Assembly (NCBI GenBank): GCA_900547805.1
Contig: URIE01000029.1
Location: 1 to 17,975, forward strand
Length of the DNA stretch: 17,975 bases
Source of the DNA: an uncultured Collinsella sp.
GTDB taxonomy: Bacteria > Actinomycetota > Coriobacteriia > Coriobacteriales > Coriobacteriaceae
Direction: 5' to 3'
The notes below the pieces were generated by a model that did not search any database, was not told the origin of the DNA, and saw only the letters and a program-made list of their open reading frames with translations. Below are positions 14,832 through 17,975 of this stretch, in pieces (within the stretch, counting starts at the first letter, position 1; each line of letters opens with the position of its first letter). The translations under genes and the position numbers were made by a program.

Positions 14832-14927
14832 GAAACGATCCTTATCGTTGAGTACTCGATCGAAAACTATAATCCTAATGTGTTACTTGCCATAAGACTT
14901 CTATCTATGTAACGAAAGTGCAATATG

Positions 14928-14944
14928 GTATATACGTTATATAC
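14928..14944. promoter_or_regulatory. AT-rich palindrome between larE and the HAD gene, candidate operator
   Basis: GTATATA-CGT-TATATAC is a perfect 7-bp inverted repeat with a 3-base centre. It lies about 60 bp before the HAD start and about 100 bp before the larE start (14831, minus strand). Its form suits a GntR-type regulator. The TGGTATAT string at its left end also occurs upstream of glmS. Promoter boxes nearby are unclear; a TATAAT at 14868-14873 lacks a good -35 box. Confidence 0.4.
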
Positions 14945-15004
14945 AAGTTGCCAAATGCGGTAGAGTTGCGGCAATGCGACAGCGAGAGTCGATGGGGGAC
15001 CGAT

Positions 15005-15655
15005 ATGATCAAGGCTGTTATTTTTGACATGGACGGAACGCTGGTCGACACCGAGCGTCTGGGCATCAAGGCATGGAAAGCGCCCGCCGCTGAGCTGGGT
15101 GTCGCGATTGATGACACGCTGATTCATCAATTTATCGGTCGCACGCTGCCCGATGTCATGGACATCCTTGAGGCGCATTGCGGCAGCAGAGAAACCGCTG
15201 AGGCGGTCTATCATCGCCACAAGGAGATTCGCGACGAGATGGTCAAGACCGATCTGGAGCTTAAGGCCGGCGCCGCCGAGTGCCTAGACGAGCTGCTGGC
15301 TGCGGGCTATCACGTTGGTCTAGCGACGTCGTCGCGCCTCGTTACGGCCGAGCGCAACCTTAAGATGGTTGGCCTCTTTGACAAGTTTGAAACGGTAACG
15401 TGTGGCGAGGACGTCGTGCACGGCAAGCCCGACCCCGAGATGTATCTGCTCGCCTGCGAGCGCGCGGGCTTTGCTCCCGAGGAATGTGCCGTGGTCGAGG
15501 ATTCGCGCAACGGCTGCGTCTCGGGCATTACGGCCGGCTGCCATGTCTTTGCCGTCCCCGATATCGTGCCGCTGCCGCAGGACGTGGTGGATGGCTGCGA
15601 GGCCGTGCTCGATACGCTGTTCGATCTGGCGGCGGCAATCAAGGCTGTGCGCTAG
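15005..15655 (+). CDS. HAD-superfamily hydrolase (phosphatase / beta-phosphoglucomutase-like)
   Basis: This is a 216-residue cytoplasmic enzyme of HAD subfamily IA. It starts at ATG 15005 after GGGGGA; an upstream in-frame extension has no ribosome site. The four HAD motifs are present: DMDGTL with nucleophile Asp8 and acid/base Asp10, GLATSS (105-110), Lys141 in HGKPDPEMY, and EDSRNG with Asp166 (165-170). The cap domain lies between motifs I and II (about 15-85), as in beta-phosphoglucomutase and small-molecule sugar-phosphate phosphatases. The substrate cannot be read from sequence, and mutase versus phosphatase is undecided. It stands alone, between divergent larE and a convergent regulator gene. 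Confidence 0.9.
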   Translation: MIKAVIFDMDGTLVDTERLGIKAWKAPAAELGVAIDDTLIHQFIGRTLPDVMDILEAHCGSRETAEAVYHRHKEIRDEMVKTDLELKAGAAECLDELLAAGYHVGLATSSRLVTAERNLKMVGLFDKFETVTCGEDVVHGKPDPEMYLLACERAGFAPEECAVVEDSRNGCVSGITAGCHVFAVPDIVPLPQDVVDGCEAVLDTLFDLAAAIKAVR

Positions 15656-15693
15656 AAAATTGCGGCGTTAAAACGAGCGATTGCTCACGTTTG

Positions 15694-15743
15694 CGCTTAA
15701 GCAAAAGGGGCCCGGCAATGGTCGGGCCCCTTTTGCTTAAGCG
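15694..15743. terminator. Long palindromic bidirectional terminator
   Basis: A 21-bp perfect stem (15694-15714 with 15723-15743) gains two more inner pairs around an AATG loop. It contains CTTAAGCAAAAGGGGCCC and its complement, so each strand ends in CCCCTTTTGC. It separates the convergent HAD and LacI-type genes and should stop transcription from both sides. Confidence 0.88.
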
Positions 15744-15768
15744 GCGACTTAGCATACTCGCGGGCGTG

Positions 15769-16881
15769 CTATAGATACGCACCGAGGTTGATGGCCGTGG
15801 CGTCGGTCTGGCTGCTTGCCTGGGTGCTGGCGCGTTCCAGCAGGAACGGCCGCACGAGTTCTTGGCGGTTGATGTCCTCGATGGCCGTGACCGCGGTGAC
15901 GGTGCGCGCGGCAGAGCCGATGTGGACGTGCTTGGTCTTTGCCGGGGCCTTGTTCTCAATTTGCTCCATGAGCAATTGAACGCCCTTGCGGCCAATCTCG
16001 TAGCCCGGGGGCGCTACCGTAGTGAGCGGGACCGATCCGCTCCAAGCGAGTGGGTTGCCATCGCAGCCTGCTACGCGTACTTGCCCGGGGACAGAGATGC
16101 CCTTGTCGACCAGTGCCGAAACGACGCCCGAGGCCAACACATCGGTCAGGCCGACGACAAAATCGGGACGTTCGTCCGCGGGGCGCTCGGCGATTTGGGC
16201 ACCGATGCCGTAGCCGTCGGCAGCGGTATTCCATTCGCCGGCGTCGATGACTTCGATCTTGATATCGGGGTGCAGGGCGAGCGCTTTATGAATGCCAAGG
16301 ACGCGCAGGGTGAGTTGCATGAAAGCCGCTCTGCCCACAACGACGATATGGTGTGCACCGCGAGCGATGGCAAGCTCGGCGATGATGCGGCCCTGGGCCT
16401 CGTTGTCGGCCGCTACGTAGTAGCCGGGCTCGGAGCAATGGATGTCCAGATGGACGATCGGCACGGGCATCTTGGTCATGGCGGGGTGCCAGTCGGGGGA
16501 TGCCATGGGCTGAACCATGACGCCGGACATCTGGGTGCCCATAAAGTAGCGCAGGTAATGGTCCTCGAGAATATCGTCGTTATCGGCGTTGGCGATGAGC
16601 AAGTCGTAGCCGTGCTTGCGGGCCTCGTTGTGGGCGCCGCTGGCGATTTGGAGCGAAAAGCCGTGATCGAGACGGGGGAGCACCAGGCCAAAGGACTTGG
16701 TGGCGCCGCCCGCGAGCTGACGGGCGCTTTGATTGGGCAGGTAGCCCAGGCGATTGATGGTCTCGTTGATGAGCTTGAGGGTCTCGGGACGCAGCTTTTC
16801 GGGGTGGTTGAGCGCGTTGGAAACCGTGCCCAACGAAACCCCGGCTTCGCGCGCGACGTCGCTGATTTTAACCTTTGCCAT
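15769..16881 (-). CDS. LacI-family transcriptional regulator
   Basis: This 370-residue regulator starts at ATG 16881 (minus strand) after AAAGGGG; the frame stays open far upstream, but nothing there resembles the family. Residues 4-25 form the LacI helix-turn-helix (KISDVAREAGVSLGTVSNAL), the hinge follows (GYLPNQSARQLAGG, 46-59), and the rest is a sugar-binding-protein-like effector domain (SFGLVLPRLDHGFS, SGVMVQPM, VPIVHLD, DFVVGLTDVLASGVV, VRVAGCDG). The C-terminus carries about 30 residues beyond the usual family end (INRQELVRPFLLERAS onward). No catabolic or transport gene sits beside it, so its regulon is elsewhere or it regulates only itself. A TACAAT -10 box lies just upstream. Confidence 0.92.
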   Translation of the reverse strand: MAKVKISDVAREAGVSLGTVSNALNHPEKLRPETLKLINETINRLGYLPNQSARQLAGGATKSFGLVLPRLDHGFSLQIASGAHNEARKHGYDLLIANADNDDILEDHYLRYFMGTQMSGVMVQPMASPDWHPAMTKMPVPIVHLDIHCSEPGYYVAADNEAQGRIIAELAIARGAHHIVVVGRAAFMQLTLRVLGIHKALALHPDIKIEVIDAGEWNTAADGYGIGAQIAERPADERPDFVVGLTDVLASGVVSALVDKGISVPGQVRVAGCDGNPLAWSGSVPLTTVAPPGYEIGRKGVQLLMEQIENKAPAKTKHVHIGSAARTVTAVTAIEDINRQELVRPFLLERASTQASSQTDATAINLGAYL

Positions 16882-16916
16882 AGCGGCCCCTTTGATGCGT
16901 TTCAAGTACAAGCCAG

Positions 16917-16922
16917 ATTGTA
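16917..16922 (-). promoter_or_regulatory. Candidate -10 box of the second lacI-type gene
   Basis: TACAAT on the minus strand lies 36 bp upstream of ATG 16881. No good -35 box is visible at 16-18 bp; the region upstream is the edge of the 42-bp repeat. Confidence 0.3.
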
Positions 16923-16941
16923 GCATCCCAAACCTTCCAAA

Positions 16942-16983
16942 AAGGGACAGGTTTATTTTGGCAGGTTTTATCTGGGCAAACGC
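16942..16983 (-). repeat. Dispersed 42-bp repeat, copy 2 (inverted)
   Basis: Read on the minus strand, this matches 13725-13766 with a single difference (G for C at repeat position 7). It lies in the 312-bp divergent gap 16882-17193, which contains no credible gene but holds this repeat, a 13-bp hairpin and the glmS control region. Confidence 0.9.
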
Positions 16984-16996
16984 TGTTGCCAGCGCG

Positions 16997-17031
16997 ACCA
17001 CCACGAAGGGGGCAGGCACCTTTGTGGTGGT
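16997..17031. repeat. Hairpin-forming element beside repeat copy 2
   Basis: ACCACCACGAAGG (16997-17009) pairs with CCTTTGTGGTGGT (17019-17031) with one G-T pair around a 9-base loop. It sits between divergently transcribed genes, so it has no upstream gene to terminate. Together with the adjacent 42-bp repeat it may be part of one composite REP-like element. Confidence 0.6.
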
Positions 17032-17058
17032 TTGGACCGGCTGGACGTGTGTGCATCG

Positions 17059-17119
17059 AGTGGTATCTAAGTTGAGATACCACTTCTGGTATATCAGCTT
17101 GCGTTTGCGTGAGTACAAT
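17059..17119 (+). promoter_or_regulatory. Control region of glmS: palindromes and -10 box
   Basis: AGTGGTATCT (17059-17068) and AGATACCACT (17075-17084) form a perfect 10-bp inverted repeat with a 6-base spacer. Immediately after it, CTGGTATATCAG (17086-17097) is a near-palindrome with 10 of 12 positions symmetric. TACAAT (17114-17119) is a good -10 box, so the second palindrome covers the expected -35 position. The TGGTAT core resembles sites of NagR/DasR-type GntR regulators of amino-sugar metabolism; that link is an inference. Confidence 0.5.
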
Positions 17120-17193
17120 ACTCGAACGTTATACGTCTCAGCGCCCCTTGTGCGTGGACGTCTTGCAGTCACGCGAACGAAGGGATTTATCTT

Positions 17194-17975
17194 ATGTGCG
17201 GAATTGTCGGCTACACCGGCTCTGATATTGCAAAGAACATCCTGGTTACGGGCCTCAAGCGTATGGAGTATCGCGGTTATGACTCCTCGGGTGTCGCGCT
17301 CGAGGTGGGCGAGGGCGCCGCAGCGCACCTCGATGTCATCCGCCGCGTGGGCAAGGTCGCTGGCCTGGAGAGCGAGCTTTCCAACATCGACAGCGACGCC
17401 ACCTGCGGTATCGGCCACACCCGCTGGGCTACCCACGGCAAGCCCTCGGTCGTTAACGCTCACCCCCACACCAGCTGCGACGGTCGTATCGCTATCGTCC
17501 ACAACGGCATCATCGAGAACTTCGCCGAGCTGCGCGAAGAGCTGGAGGGCCGCGGCCATCACTTTAAGAGCGAGACCGATACCGAGGTTTTCGCCCACCT
17601 GATCGAAGAAGCATATGCCGAGACGCACGACCTGATGGCCTCCGTGCGCGAGGCGTGCACCCACGTGGTCGGTGCCTATGGTCTGGCCGCCGTGTGCGCT
17701 GACGAGCCCGGCGTGATCGCCGTGGCCCGCAAGGATTCCCCGATCGTAATCGGCGTGGGTGAAACCGGCTCCTATGTTGCTTCCGACGTCATCGCGCTTA
17801 TCGATGCCACCCGCGATGTCGTGGTGCTCGAGGACGGTCAGTTTGCCAAGCTAACGCCTGCGGGCGTCGAGTACACCGACGAGGCCGGCAATGTCATCGA
17901 GCCCAAGGTCACCCACATCGACTGGGACCTGGACATGGCCGAAAAGGGCGGTTATCCCGACTTTATGCTCAAGGA
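17194..17975 (+). CDS. glmS: Glutamine--fructose-6-phosphate aminotransferase (isomerizing), 5' part
   Basis: This enzyme makes glucosamine-6-phosphate from fructose-6-phosphate and glutamine, the first committed step to UDP-GlcNAc and peptidoglycan. ATG 17194 gives MCGIVGYTG, so Cys2 becomes the N-terminal nucleophile of the glutaminase domain. YRGYDSSG, HTRWATHG, HNGIIEN and SETDTE follow in the right order. The reading frame is open to the window edge (260 full codons), covering the glutaminase domain and the linker; the two isomerase domains lie beyond. AAGGGA at 17180-17185 is the likely ribosome site. The leader is too short for the glmS ribozyme; palindromes upstream suggest repressor control instead. 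Confidence 0.97.
   Translation, partial: MCGIVGYTGSDIAKNILVTGLKRMEYRGYDSSGVALEVGEGAAAHLDVIRRVGKVAGLESELSNIDSDATCGIGHTRWATHGKPSVVNAHPHTSCDGRIAIVHNGIIENFAELREELEGRGHHFKSETDTEVFAHLIEEAYAETHDLMASVREACTHVVGAYGLAAVCADEPGVIAVARKDSPIVIGVGETGSYVASDVIALIDATRDVVVLEDGQFAKLTPAGVEYTDEAGNVIEPKVTHIDWDLDMAEKGGYPDFMLK

Noticed and set aside
17120..17193. glmS ribozyme in the leader; AGCGCC occurs at 17140-17145
   Set aside because: Only about 50 bases lie between that string and the ATG, far too short for the ribozyme core, and the following conserved core segments are absent.
16882..17664. N-terminal extension of the second LacI-type protein back to 17664
   Set aside because: The family helix-turn-helix begins right at ATG 16881 with AAAGGGG upstream. 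The extension crosses the repeat, a hairpin and the glmS coding region.

Overview
The window is a compact, GC-rich bacterial chromosome segment (short intergenic gaps, purine-rich ribosome binding sites, some GTG/TTG starts). The gene families and codon use suggest an anaerobic, gut-type actinobacterium of the Coriobacteriia, perhaps Collinsella. That assignment is an inference from style, not from a marker gene. No rRNA, tRNA, CRISPR array, insertion sequence or prophage gene is visible. Fourteen genes are complete and a fifteenth (glmS) runs off the right edge.

Layout: (1) 201-2622, a polar amino-acid ABC importer: a Tat-type lipoprotein binding protein, a permease and an ATPase. An imperfect inverted repeat of about 105 bp lies between binding protein and permease, and a strong terminator follows. 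(2) 2933-5008, an EF-G-like GTPase with altered GTPase motifs behind a foldable leader. (3) 5138-7233, two leftward genes: an exported non-specific nuclease and a LacI-type regulator. (4) 7649-13645, a rightward sugar operon divergent from that regulator: fructose-type PTS EIIBC, a GatZ/KbaZ-type protein, a TalC-type transaldolase, a split transketolase and a separate PTS EIIA. (5) 13953-14831, leftward larE. (6) 15005-15655, a HAD phosphatase/phosphoglucomutase. (7) 15769-16881, a leftward second LacI-type regulator. (8) 17194 to the edge, glmS.

The central operon is the most interesting part. The PTS would deliver a phosphorylated ketose, the GatZ-like protein would act on it, and transaldolase plus transketolase would feed it into the pentose-phosphate network. 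The operon has no sugar kinase and no GatY/KbaY catalytic aldolase subunit. This suggests the GatZ-like protein works alone, possibly as a ketose-phosphate 4-epimerase. The mRNA is unusually structured: a possible pseudoknot precedes the GatZ-like gene, and a textbook intrinsic terminator sits inside the operon before the transaldolase.

Other non-coding structure includes a 42-bp repeat present twice in inverted orientation (13725-13766 and 16942-16983, one mismatch), a 23-bp-stem palindrome between convergent genes, and GntR-like palindromes upstream of glmS and of the HAD gene.
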